Assembly: GCA_039198225.1 (NCBI GenBank)
Contig: JBCCTQ010000018.1
Span: forward strand, 1-64,000
DNA length: 64,000 nt
From: JASJAR01 sp039198225
GTDB taxonomy: Bacteria; Pseudomonadota; Alphaproteobacteria; Rhodobacterales; Rhodobacteraceae
Direction: 5' to 3'
Part shown: positions 23,976 through 32,167 of the stretch, piece by piece
How the letters are laid out: each line of letters starts with the position of its first letter
Numbering within the stretch: position 1 is the stretch's first letter
The notes under the pieces: generated by a model
Seen by the model: only the letters and a program-made list of their open reading frames with translations
Told to the model about the DNA's origin: nothing
Database searches by the model: none
Position numbers and translations under genes: made by a program

Positions 23976-25222
23976 TCCTTTTCCGCCTTGCCTGGCAATC
24001 GCTTTTAAACCGCTGGCTGACCGTGGGTCTCACGGTGTTTGCGGTGGCTCTGTCGGTGGCGCTTTTTCTCGGGGTCGAAAAGGTGCGGACCGGGGCAAAA
24101 GCGAGCTTTGCCAATACGATATCGGGAACTGACCTCATCGTTGGGGCGCGCTCGGGCGGTGTTCAGCTCTTGCTCTATTCGGTATTCCGGGTGGGGAACG
24201 CTACCAACAACATCACCTGGGAGAGCTACCAGGACATTGCCGCGCGCGAAGACGTCGACTGGATCGTGCCCCTGTCGCTGGGCGACAGCCACCGGGGGTT
24301 TCGGGTGCTCGGGACGAGCCAGGAATTTTTTGACCGCTACCGGTTTCGAGGTGGACGAGAAATTACTTTCGACGCCGGAGCCCGATTTGATGATCTGTTC
24401 GACGCGGTGGTGGGCAGCCAGGTGGCGCGGGCGCTGGGGTATGATCTCGACCAGGAGATCATCGTCTCCCACGGCATCGCCTCCTTCACCGACCATGACG
24501 ACAAACCGTTCCGGATCTCTGGCATCCTCGCGCCGACCGGCACGCCGGTGGATCGGACGGTCTTTGTAAGCCTCGAAGCCATCGAGGCCATCCATATCGA
24601 TTGGCAAGGGGGCGGGCGCTCGGCCAACACGATCAGTGCCGACGAGGTGCGGGGCATGGTGCTCGAACCGAATGCCGTGACCGCTGCGATGGTGGGGGTC
24701 CAATCGAAACTCCAGATCTTCGCGCTCCAGCGTTGGGTCAACGAGTATCCCGAGGAGCCGCTTTTGGCGATCTTGCCCGGTGTCGCCTTGGGCGAATTGT
24801 GGGACATTATCGGCGTGGCAGAAACCGCGCTCATCGCCGTGTCGGCCTTGGTGGTGGTGACCGCCCTTCTCGGCATGGTGGCGATGATCTTTTCGGGGCT
24901 GAACGAGCGGCGGCGCGAAATGGCGATCCTGCGCGCCGTAGGGGCTGGCCCGGGGACGATCCTTGCCCTTCTGATCGTGGAAGCGTTTTTCATGAGCCTT
25001 GCCGCGATCATCCTCGGCCTCGGCCTACTCTACACGGGATTGTTGGTGCTCCGCGGTTATATCGACGGCGCTTTTGGGCTATACTTAGAGCTCGGGCCGC
25101 CGACTGGACGGGAATGGGCGATGCTGGCTTTGGTGGTGTTCCTCGGGACACTTGTAAGCCTCGCCCCGGCAGTTCGGGCCTACCGAATGTCTTTGGCCGA
25201 CGGGATGCAGGTCAGGTCATGA
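23972..25222 (+). CDS. FtsX-like ABC permease (MacB/LolE type)
   Basis: A 416-residue membrane protein with the MacB topology: one N-terminal segment (about 15-35), a large periplasmic domain (about 40-280), then three C-terminal segments (about 290-312, 330-360, 378-400). The FtsX motif region GLNERRREMAILRAVGAGPG is present. Translation is coupled on both sides (ATGA with the ATPase, ATGA with DUF3299). Such permeases use mechanotransmission and do not carry solute through the membrane, so a role in handling the periplasmic zinc protein or a lipoprotein is plausible. Confidence 0.92.
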   Translation: MILFRLAWQSLLNRWLTVGLTVFAVALSVALFLGVEKVRTGAKASFANTISGTDLIVGARSGGVQLLLYSVFRVGNATNNITWESYQDIAAREDVDWIVPLSLGDSHRGFRVLGTSQEFFDRYRFRGGREITFDAGARFDDLFDAVVGSQVARALGYDLDQEIIVSHGIASFTDHDDKPFRISGILAPTGTPVDRTVFVSLEAIEAIHIDWQGGGRSANTISADEVRGMVLEPNAVTAAMVGVQSKLQIFALQRWVNEYPEEPLLAILPGVALGELWDIIGVAETALIAVSALVVVTALLGMVAMIFSGLNERRREMAILRAVGAGPGTILALLIVEAFFMSLAAIILGLGLLYTGLLVLRGYIDGAFGLYLELGPPTGREWAMLALVVFLGTLVSLAPAVRAYRMSLADGMQVRS

Positions 25223-25746
25223 TGGGGCAGAGGATGATGAAACGTCGGAGCGTCCTAAAGACTCTCGCCGCATCTCCCCTTGCGGCGCTGCCGGGCTTGG
25301 CCCGCGCGTCTGAGACGGTCGATATCGAATGGGCCGATCTCATTCCGGCAGGCAACACGGGCGTTTTGATGGAGCGGCTCCGCGACCTCAGCGGGGTTAT
25401 TCAGCACGGCGAACTGACCACCGGGTTCGACCAGCCCGAGGCCCGCGCGGTCACGGATGAATTCAACGGCCAGATGGTGCGCTTGCCCGGCTTTATCGTG
25501 CCGTTGGAATTCGACGCCGAGGGGGTGACTTACTTTATCCTCGCGCCTTTTGTGGGCGCTTGCATCCACGTGCCCCCGCCCCCGGCAAACCAGCTTATCC
25601 TCGTCACGAGCGAGAAACCCTATGATTACGATGGGCTTTTTGACCCGGTCGAGGTGACGGGGGTCTTGAACACGTTTGCCCAGGCCACGGTTCTGGCCGA
25701 GATTGGCTACGAGATGGAGGCCCGGCGGGTCGTGCCGTACTCTTAG
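25219..25746 (+). CDS. DUF3299 protein with Tat-type signal
   Basis: A 175-residue exported protein. The N-terminus contains KRRSVLKTLAASPLAALPG, which fits the twin-arginine pattern. The mature part shows the DUF3299 signature: MVRLPGFIVPLEFDAEGVTY, then PFVGACIHVPPPPANQLILV. The conserved Cys and His of ACIHVPPPP may bind metal. It is the last gene of the DUF2796-ATPase-permease operon. I give the start at 25219 (overlap ATGA); further in-frame ATGs at 25222, 25234 and 25237 are possible, and the last would fit the Tat signal better. Confidence 0.85.
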   Translation: MMGQRMMKRRSVLKTLAASPLAALPGLARASETVDIEWADLIPAGNTGVLMERLRDLSGVIQHGELTTGFDQPEARAVTDEFNGQMVRLPGFIVPLEFDAEGVTYFILAPFVGACIHVPPPPANQLILVTSEKPYDYDGLFDPVEVTGVLNTFAQATVLAEIGYEMEARRVVPYS

Positions 25747-25798
25747 GCCGACACCCCTCGCCCTTTCGCCCAACCGCATTCGACGCTATGGCCCGGCC

Positions 25799-26674
25799 AT
25801 GGTGACTGCGATCCTTATCGGCTCCGCTCATACCCCGCTCGACCAGGGCCGGGTCGACGGGCTGCGTGCGGCCTGGAACGGTGGCGAGACCACATGGCTT
25901 GCCCCAGGCGAGGCGGCGGAATTCCACCTCGAAGAGGTGCCTGGGGATGTGGACGCCGCTGGCGAAGCGGCCCGGCGCGATGGGTTCGATCTGGCGGTGA
26001 TCGCCGGAGACAATCGCCGGAAACGCCTTTTATTGGCGGATATGGATTCCACCATGATCGGCCAGGAATGCATCGACGAATTGGCGGCCGCGGCCGGGAT
26101 CGGTGAGAAAGTCGCCGAAATCACCGCGCGGGCCATGAACGGCGAATTGGATTTTGAAGGGGCGCTCATCGAGCGGGTGTCGCTCCTCAAAGGCGTAGAC
26201 CAAGGGCTGATCGGGACCGTTTTGAATGAGCGGATCACCTTGGCGCGGGGCGGGAAAGCCCTTGTGGCGACCATGCGCGCCCATGGGGCCTATACCGCGC
26301 TCGTCTCCGGTGGGTTCGTTCAGTTTACGCGTGCGGTCGCCCAGGCCATTGGGTTTGACGAACACCGGGCCAATCGGCTTCTCGAAGGGGCCGGCACCCT
26401 TTCGGGCGAGGTGGCCCGCCCGATCCTCGGACGCGCCGCAAAGGTCGATGCCCTGCGCCAGCTAGTCCGCGACCGCGAGCTCGACGCCGATGACGTTTTG
26501 GCAGTTGGCGATGGGGCAAACGACCTCGGGATGATCGGTGCCGCGGGCCTCGGCGTGGCGCTCCACGCCAAACCAAATGTGGCCGCCGCAGCACCGGTGC
26601 GGATCGACCACGCCGATCTCACGGCGCTCCTTTATCTCCAAGGGTACAGGCGCGACGAATTCGTCCGCGGCTGA
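25799..26674 (+). CDS. serB: Phosphoserine phosphatase SerB
   Basis: A HAD-superfamily phosphatase catalysing the last step of serine synthesis. The nucleophile motif DMDSTMIGQE lies near residue 80, the Ser motif is ALVSGGFVQFTR, and the metal motif is VGDGANDLGMIGAAG. The N-terminal about 75 residues are an ACT-like region typical of bacterial SerB. The ATG at 25799 gives 291 residues; an upstream in-frame start would add arginine-rich, unlikely sequence. It is separate from the zinc operon by 52 bp. Confidence 0.95.
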   Translation: MVTAILIGSAHTPLDQGRVDGLRAAWNGGETTWLAPGEAAEFHLEEVPGDVDAAGEAARRDGFDLAVIAGDNRRKRLLLADMDSTMIGQECIDELAAAAGIGEKVAEITARAMNGELDFEGALIERVSLLKGVDQGLIGTVLNERITLARGGKALVATMRAHGAYTALVSGGFVQFTRAVAQAIGFDEHRANRLLEGAGTLSGEVARPILGRAAKVDALRQLVRDRELDADDVLAVGDGANDLGMIGAAGLGVALHAKPNVAAAAPVRIDHADLTALLYLQGYRRDEFVRG

Positions 26675-26811
26675 GGGCGGATTTTCGCCCAACGGGGCTT
26701 CATTCCTACGGGCCATTCGACTATCTTTTTCCCAATCGAGACACTGGCTTTAAGCGCGAGATCCGGAAATTGGACGTTCCGCGCGGATTGCCCCGAGGCA
26801 GAGGTTGAAAC

Positions 26812-27351
26812 GTGACCATGGTCCGGACAATTTCCTATATTTGCGCGCTCGCCCTGAGTTTGGTTGGCGCGGCCGCGATCGCACAGGACTCGTCGACCAA
26901 CCGGGTCGACACCAAGACCGATTGGAACATCTTCGTCGAGAATGAGCCGAAATCCTGCTGGGGCGTGGCGCCGCCGAAAGACCAGCAATTGACGCGGAAC
27001 GGCCAGCCCGACCCCAATGCGCGCCGGGACGAGACGCTGTTAATGGTCAGCTACATTCCGAGCCAGAGCGTGAATGGCCAGGTGTCGTTCACGGGCGGCT
27101 ATCCCATCGCGCCAGGTTCGACTGTGACGGTGACCATTGGGGACACCAGCGTCGAGATGACGACGATTGAAGGCGAATGGGCTTGGGCGGATACGTCCGA
27201 AGATGACGCAAGGCTCGTTGAAGCGATGAAGCGGGGCAATGACGCGGTTGTGACAGCGCGCTCGACCCGGGGTGCCACCACGCGCGACACGTTTTCGCTC
27301 TTGGGCTTCACAGCGGCCGTCGACGAAGCGGCGCAGCGCTGCACGTCCTAA
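26812..27351 (+). CDS. Invasion-associated locus B (IalB)-like secreted protein
   Basis: A 179-residue protein with a Sec signal (TISYICALALSLVGAAAIAQD). The mature chain has the IalB pattern: DWNIFVENEPKSCWGVAPP, a central LMVSYIPSQSVNGQVSFTGG strand region, and the late ARSTRGATTRDTFSLLGFT. One disulfide is possible between the Cys of KSCWG and the Cys of QRCTS. Family members in Bartonella are linked to host cell entry, but in free-living species the role is unknown. GTG at 26812 sits better after GAGGTTG than the ATG at 26818. Confidence 0.83.
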   Translation: MTMVRTISYICALALSLVGAAAIAQDSSTNRVDTKTDWNIFVENEPKSCWGVAPPKDQQLTRNGQPDPNARRDETLLMVSYIPSQSVNGQVSFTGGYPIAPGSTVTVTIGDTSVEMTTIEGEWAWADTSEDDARLVEAMKRGNDAVVTARSTRGATTRDTFSLLGFTAAVDEAAQRCTS

Positions 27352-27445
27352 TCTGAGCCTAGGCTTTCGGGCCCTAGAACACTCTATCGGGGTTGGACAA
27401 TTCCGCCCTTTGGGATAAATCCCTGCCGACCCAGGAGCGCGCAGG

Positions 27446-28648
27446 ATGGATCCCACGGCCCCCGTTACCCAGGACGTTATGACGATCCCCCGGAAAGCTC
27501 CGGCGGGAGAGCCGGGCGCGCGCACGAACCTTGTGGGGCTCACCCGAGACCAACTTCGCAACGCGCTGATCGCGGCCGGTACGCCTGAGAAGCAGTCGAA
27601 GATGCGGGTTGGCCAGATCTGGCAGTGGATCTACCAAAAAGGTGTCCGCGACTTTGCCGCGATGACCAATCTCGCCAAGACCTACCGCGCAGATCTCGAG
27701 GAGAAATTCACCATTGAGATCCCGGAGGTCGTCCGCCGCCATGTTTCCGAGGACGGCACGCGGAAATACCTTGTTCGCATCGCGGGCGGCCATGAAGTCG
27801 AGACCGTTTATATCCCCGAAGACGGCCGGGGCACGCTTTGCATCTCGTCCCAGGTGGGCTGCCTTCTGACCTGTTCATTTTGCCACACGGGCACCCAGAA
27901 ACTGGTGCGCAACCTCACCGCCGGCGAGATCGTGGGCCAGATCATGTTGGCCCGCGACGATCTCGGCGAATGGCCCGAGCCCGGGCGCGCGCCACGGGAC
28001 GAGACGCGGCTTTTGTCGAACATCGTGCTGATGGGCATGGGCGAGCCCCTTTATAATTTCGATGCGGTGCGGGACGCGATGCGGATCGCCATGGACGGCG
28101 AAGGCATCAGCCTGTCGCGCCGGCGGATCACGCTCTCGACCTCGGGGGTGGTGCCCGAAATCGCGCGGACGGCCGAAGAGATCGGCTGCATGCTGGCGGT
28201 GAGTTTCCACGCCACGACCGACGAAGTGCGCAACGTCCTCGTACCGATCAATCGGAAATGGAACATTGAGACGCTTCTGGGGGCGCTTCGGGAGTATCCG
28301 CGCCTGTCGAATTCTGAGCGGATCACGTTTGAATACGTCATGCTGAAGGGCGTAAATGACAGTGACGCCGATGCGCGGCGGCTGGTGGAGCTTATCCGCG
28401 GCATCCCCGCGAAGATCAACTTGATCCCGTTCAATGAATGGCCCGGCGCCCCGTATGAGCGCTCCGATTGGGCCAGGATCCGGGCCTTCGCAACGATCAT
28501 CCACAAGGCGGGCTATCCGAGCCCGATCCGTACGCCTCGGGGCGAGGATATTATGGCCGCCTGCGGTCAGCTCAAATCGGCCACGGAGCGGGGCAGAAAA
28601 ACCCGCGCGGCCATTGCCGCGGAGGTTGCGGAGGCGCGGTCGGCCTGA
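27446..28648 (+). CDS. rlmN: Dual-specificity 23S rRNA/tRNA adenine-2 methyltransferase RlmN
   Basis: A radical SAM enzyme that methylates C2 of A2503 in 23S rRNA and A37 of some tRNAs. The cluster motif CLLTCSFC is at 139-146. The mobile catalytic cysteine near the C-terminus lies in DIMAACGQL, and a second sits in the family's VSFHATTDEVRN region neighbourhood. The length of 400 residues is slightly above average owing to an N-terminal extension. It stands alone with its own upstream gap. Confidence 0.96.
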   Translation: MDPTAPVTQDVMTIPRKAPAGEPGARTNLVGLTRDQLRNALIAAGTPEKQSKMRVGQIWQWIYQKGVRDFAAMTNLAKTYRADLEEKFTIEIPEVVRRHVSEDGTRKYLVRIAGGHEVETVYIPEDGRGTLCISSQVGCLLTCSFCHTGTQKLVRNLTAGEIVGQIMLARDDLGEWPEPGRAPRDETRLLSNIVLMGMGEPLYNFDAVRDAMRIAMDGEGISLSRRRITLSTSGVVPEIARTAEEIGCMLAVSFHATTDEVRNVLVPINRKWNIETLLGALREYPRLSNSERITFEYVMLKGVNDSDADARRLVELIRGIPAKINLIPFNEWPGAPYERSDWARIRAFATIIHKAGYPSPIRTPRGEDIMAACGQLKSATERGRKTRAAIAAEVAEARSA

Positions 28649-28748
28649 GGGCCGCCTGTCGCAAATCGTCCACACGATTTCTTGGATGGTGTTGGAACCG
28701 GGCGCGGTGATTGCCTGGGCGCGGGCCTGTGGATAGGTCTGTGGAGCG

Positions 28749-29060
28749 ATGGGACCGAAAAAGAAACGCCGCAAGGAAGAGGCTCGGATCCGAGCCGGCA
28801 TGGCCGAGCTTTTGGCGAGTGCCGCCAAAGCCTCCGACCAGGCGCCGGGCCGGGCGCTGGACGCACCGAGCGAGGCCCATCCAAGCGCCTCGGCGCGGCG
28901 CACACGCGGACCTCAGAAGGCGCCGACGAAGCAACCGGTCAGCATCCGTCTCGACCGCGATGTCGTGGCCGAGCTTCGCCGCGGGGGGCGGGGCTGGCAA
29001 ACGCGGCTCAATGAGCTCTTGCGGGATGCCCTATCGCTTGATGGGGATGGGGGCGGATAG
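28749..29060 (+). CDS. Orphan BrnA-type antitoxin family protein
   Basis: A 103-residue basic protein. The C-terminal about 35 residues (PVSIRLDRDVVAELRRGGRG, then WQTRLNELLRDAL) match the BrnA/CopG ribbon-helix-helix pattern, in which a dimer binds DNA and neutralises a BrnT toxin. The N-terminal 65 residues are a low-complexity Lys/Arg- and Ala/Pro-rich tail (MGPKKKRRKEEARIRAGMAE). No BrnT-like toxin lies on either side: the neighbours are rlmN and a convergent LOG-family gene. It may be a stand-alone DNA-binding protein. Confidence 0.78.
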   Translation: MGPKKKRRKEEARIRAGMAELLASAAKASDQAPGRALDAPSEAHPSASARRTRGPQKAPTKQPVSIRLDRDVVAELRRGGRGWQTRLNELLRDALSLDGDGGG

Positions 29061-29077
29061 CACCGAGCGCTGGGGCC

Positions 29078-29926
29078 TTAGCGACCAGGGATCGCCTCGC
29101 GTTTGGTCCCGGATCCTTCCCAAGTATCGATCACCTCAAGCGCCTCCTCGGCACTCTCCACAAAGCGGAAAAGGTCGAGGTCCTCATCGGAAATCGTGCC
29201 CGCTGCGGCCAAGGCTTTGAAGTCGACGATCGAGCGCCAGAACTCCTCGCCAAAGAGCACGATCGGCACCCGCTCCATCCGCCCGGTCTGAATGAGCGTG
29301 AGCGATTCAAAGAGTTCGTCGAGCGTGCCGAAACCTCCGGGAAACACCGCTATGGCATTGGCGCGCATCAAAAAATGCATCTTCCGGATGGCGAAGTAAT
29401 GAAAGTTGAAACAGAGCTCTGGCGTGATGTGGGGATTGGGGCTTTGCTCATGGGGCAGAACGATATTGAGCCCAATGGAGACCCCGCCCGCCTCTTCAGC
29501 CCCGCGGTTCCCGGCTTCCATGACGCCGGGCCCGCCGCCGGTGACCACGACGTTTTCAAGCCCGCCCTCGCCTTGGCTCCGCTCGGTGATGATCTTCGCG
29601 AACCGGCGCGCCTCGCCGTAATATTTCGAAAGCCCTGCCAAGGTCGGGGTACGGGCGCTGTCCTTTTGGGTCGGTTCCGGAATACGGGCACCGCCGAAAA
29701 GGACCACCGTGGAGCGGATGCCGAATTCGCTGAGCATCAGTTCGGGCTTTAAAAGCTCAAGCTGGAGCCGGACGGGCCGAAGTTCCTCCCGGCAGAGAAA
29801 GTCGGGGTCGGCGAAGGCTAAGCGGTAGGCCGGTGCCTGGGCCTGGGGCGTGTCGGGCAGGTGCGACGTGGCGTCGATGTCCTGGTGCGCGTTCCGAAGC
29901 GGGCGGCGGTGGGGGTCGTCTTTCAT
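29078..29926 (-). CDS. LOG-family (TIGR00730) Rossmann protein
   Basis: A 282-residue protein of the lysine-decarboxylase-like LOG family. It carries VVLFGGARIPEPT, the nucleotide-binding VVTGGGPGVMEAGNRGA and the diagnostic FPGGFGTLDELFESLT. Members hydrolyse cytokinin or purine nucleoside 5'-monophosphates to base and ribose phosphate. The first about 40 residues are a less conserved extension. It is convergent with the BrnA-like gene and divergent from dapD, 88 bp apart. Confidence 0.9.
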   Translation of the reverse strand: MKDDPHRRPLRNAHQDIDATSHLPDTPQAQAPAYRLAFADPDFLCREELRPVRLQLELLKPELMLSEFGIRSTVVLFGGARIPEPTQKDSARTPTLAGLSKYYGEARRFAKIITERSQGEGGLENVVVTGGGPGVMEAGNRGAEEAGGVSIGLNIVLPHEQSPNPHITPELCFNFHYFAIRKMHFLMRANAIAVFPGGFGTLDELFESLTLIQTGRMERVPIVLFGEEFWRSIVDFKALAAAGTISDEDLDLFRFVESAEEALEVIDTWEGSGTKREAIPGR

Positions 29927-30014
29927 CGCGTTTTCCTCCCGGGCGATTGCAACGCGCGAAATCCCCCTCTATAGCCGCCGACGATCCGAGACCAGGGGTT
30001 GAATGGAGGGCCGC

Positions 30015-30839
30015 ATGTCAAACGCCGCGTTGGAAACTGCCATTGAAGCGGCCTGGGACGCCCGCGACACGATCACACCCGCGACCCAAGGCGAGACTCG
30101 CGAAGCGGTCGAAGACACGCTGGGTGCCCTCGACAGCGGCACGCTCCGGGTCGCCGAGCCCAAAGATGGCGGATGGCATGTCAACCAATGGGCCAAAAAG
30201 GCGGTGCTTTTGGGCTTTAGGCTCAAAGACATGGAGCCCCAGGCAGGCGGTCCCCAGGGCGGCGGCTGGTGGGACAAGGTCGATTCAAAATTCAAAGGCT
30301 GGGGCGACAACCAGTGGCGCGCGGCCGGGTTCCGGGCCGTGCCGAGCGCGGTGGTCCGGAAATCGGCCTATATCGCGCCGGGCGTCGTATTAATGCCGTC
30401 CTTTGTTAATCTCGGGGCCTATGTGGACGAAGGCACGATGGTCGACACATGGGCGACGGTGGGCTCCTGTGCCCAGATCGGCAAGAACGTCCATCTCTCG
30501 GGTGGTGTGGGCATTGGCGGGGTTCTCGAGCCGATGCAGGCGAGCCCCACGATCATCGAAGACAATTGCTTTATCGGCGCGCGGTCGGAAGTGGTGGAGG
30601 GCTGCATTGTTCGGGAAGGGTCGGTCGTCGGGATGGGCGTCTTTATCGGCCAATCGACCAAGATCGTTGACCGGGAGACGGGCGATGTGAGCTACGGAGA
30701 AGTGCCGCCCTATTCGGTTGTGGTGGCGGGATCTTTGCCGTCGAAAAACGGGGTTCACCTGAATTGCGCGGTGATCGTGAAGCGGGTCGACGCCAAGACC
30801 CGCTCGAAGACGGGCATCAACGACCTCCTGCGCGACTAA
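30015..30839 (+). CDS. dapD: Tetrahydrodipicolinate N-succinyltransferase DapD
   Basis: A left-handed beta-helix succinyltransferase of the DAP/lysine pathway, using succinyl-CoA. Hexapeptide repeats run through VVRKSAYIAPGVVLMPSFVN, GKNVHLSGGVGIGG and VVEGCIVREGSVVGMGVFIG. The N-terminal helical domain begins MSNAALETAIEAAWDARDTI. The ATG at 30015 follows TGGAGGG; one at 30003 is too close to that site. The partner gene dapE lies 3 kb further on. Confidence 0.97.
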   Translation: MSNAALETAIEAAWDARDTITPATQGETREAVEDTLGALDSGTLRVAEPKDGGWHVNQWAKKAVLLGFRLKDMEPQAGGPQGGGWWDKVDSKFKGWGDNQWRAAGFRAVPSAVVRKSAYIAPGVVLMPSFVNLGAYVDEGTMVDTWATVGSCAQIGKNVHLSGGVGIGGVLEPMQASPTIIEDNCFIGARSEVVEGCIVREGSVVGMGVFIGQSTKIVDRETGDVSYGEVPPYSVVVAGSLPSKNGVHLNCAVIVKRVDAKTRSKTGINDLLRD

Positions 30840-30849
30840 AGCCGGTGTG

Positions 30850-30869
30850 GCCCCGGTTTCATCCGGGGC
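30850..30869. repeat. Intergenic palindrome GCCCCGG/CCGGGGC after dapD
   Basis: Arms GCCCCGG (30850-30856) and CCGGGGC (30863-30869) with loop TTTCAT, 10 bp after the dapD stop. It shares its core with the palindrome at 3481-3501. It could be a dapD transcript end but has no T-run. Confidence 0.45.
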
Positions 30870-31010
30870 ACGCGGCGCGAGCATTCTCGCCACGCACGCG
30901 ACCAAGCGCCCACACATAGCTGCAAAGCGGAACAAACTGTTTCCCGCTCCGCGCCTAACGGCCCAGCCTTTGCCGGAAATTCCCCCCAATTCTTCCTTAT
31001 CCCCGGCACC

Positions 31011-31778
31011 ATGGTTACGAGTATCGCGGACGGTTTTCGCTCCCTGCAAGCTGTCCGCGACTTGCGAATTCTAGCCGAGCGTGCGCCGGCGGAGGCGCGA
31101 CAACGTATTGCTGCGGGGATATGGGGACGACCGTCCGGTGGCGGAGAGGGCCTGTCGGCGCTTGAGGAATTTATGGCCGGGCGCGACCTCGGATCCCGGC
31201 GATGCCAGGACGTACTCGATGCGGTCCGGCTCACCTCCGCCCTACCCAACGAAGACTATCCGGCCTTTATCCTTGCGACGCTACTCCTTCTGGCAGAGGC
31301 ACTCGAGACCGGTGCGAGCCGAGAGGATGTGAGCCTCTATTGGCAGACATTCCGGGGCCATTACCGGGTAGCGGCCGCAACCGAGCGGGCGGCCATCGCC
31401 CAGGCCATCCGCCGGATCGGCATTCTCGAAGGGGGCGATGTGACACTGCCTGAAACGGCAGCAGACCGGGCCACGGCGCGCGCGACGGATCTAAAGCCCC
31501 TTCTCAGTCCAAAAGGAAAACGGCGCCTGGCCCCCCTCGCCCCCTCCGATCCGATGGTCCATGCGGACCTCTTGGTCGACGCGTTCCAATTTGAAGAAGC
31601 GGCGGCCGACGCCCAGGCAATCTGGCAACAGGACGGGGCCCTCCTGAGCCGCACCGCCCCACCGGAGATCCTTGCCGGTTTCCGACATCTTTATGAGATC
31701 CGGGACAGTTGGGCACCGGACGGCGCCGAGATGATCCCCCTCCTCGACACACCGCCGGGGGTTTCCTGGCCCAATTGA
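31011..31778 (+). CDS. Predicted helical protein of unknown function
   Basis: A 255-residue soluble, mostly alpha-helical protein (FRSLQAVRDLRILAERAPAE; FILATLLLLAEALETGASRE; QAIRRIGILEGGD). The segment LLLLAEALETG is hydrophobic but too short and charged nearby to be a clear membrane span. I recognise no domain. Its place between dapD and dapE and its Rhodobacterales-like codon use suggest a conserved genomic neighbour. The ATG at 31011 has only a weak upstream site. Confidence 0.65.
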   Translation: MVTSIADGFRSLQAVRDLRILAERAPAEARQRIAAGIWGRPSGGGEGLSALEEFMAGRDLGSRRCQDVLDAVRLTSALPNEDYPAFILATLLLLAEALETGASREDVSLYWQTFRGHYRVAAATERAAIAQAIRRIGILEGGDVTLPETAADRATARATDLKPLLSPKGKRRLAPLAPSDPMVHADLLVDAFQFEEAAADAQAIWQQDGALLSRTAPPEILAGFRHLYEIRDSWAPDGAEMIPLLDTPPGVSWPN

Positions 31779-31828
31779 CCGAAGGGCCAGACGTTGCGGT
31801 GGCTTTGGCCCCGTGCCATGGCCCTGTC

Positions 31829-32167
31829 ATGGCGGGAAAAACTCCAGACGAAGTCTATGCGCTGGTTGTCCAAGTGGGCCGCAAGCCCGACGATGGCCTA
31901 CCGGACGGTGCCACCGGAGCGGGGCTCTATTGCCTTGCGGCCGGGCGGGATGAAGCCGAGGCGGTCCGAGAAACGGTAGCGCTCCTTAAAACCGCCGGGT
32001 TGGCCCCGCTCGATGTGACCGGCTACGGCACGGTCAAAGAGCGCGAAGTCCAGGGGATGGAGATTGCCGAGGAAGAGCGAGCGCTTATTGCCAGGGCCCA
32101 AGCCGAGAACGCGGTGATCGTGGCCGAGATGACGCCGTTCTTCGAGCCTCTCTCAGGCGACGAGTAA
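31829..32167 (+). CDS. Conserved small protein of unknown function
   Basis: A 112-residue soluble protein. Recognisable blocks are YALVVQVGRKPDDGLPDGAT, AVRETVALLKTAGLAPLDVT and the charged ERALIARAQAENAVIVAEMT ending near TPFF. I recall similar small proteins near dapE in related genomes but no assigned role. The ATG at 31829 lacks a good ribosome-binding site. Its last 15 bases overlap the end of the convergent Hint-domain gene. Confidence 0.7.
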   Translation: MAGKTPDEVYALVVQVGRKPDDGLPDGATGAGLYCLAAGRDEAEAVRETVALLKTAGLAPLDVTGYGTVKEREVQGMEIAEEERALIARAQAENAVIVAEMTPFFEPLSGDE

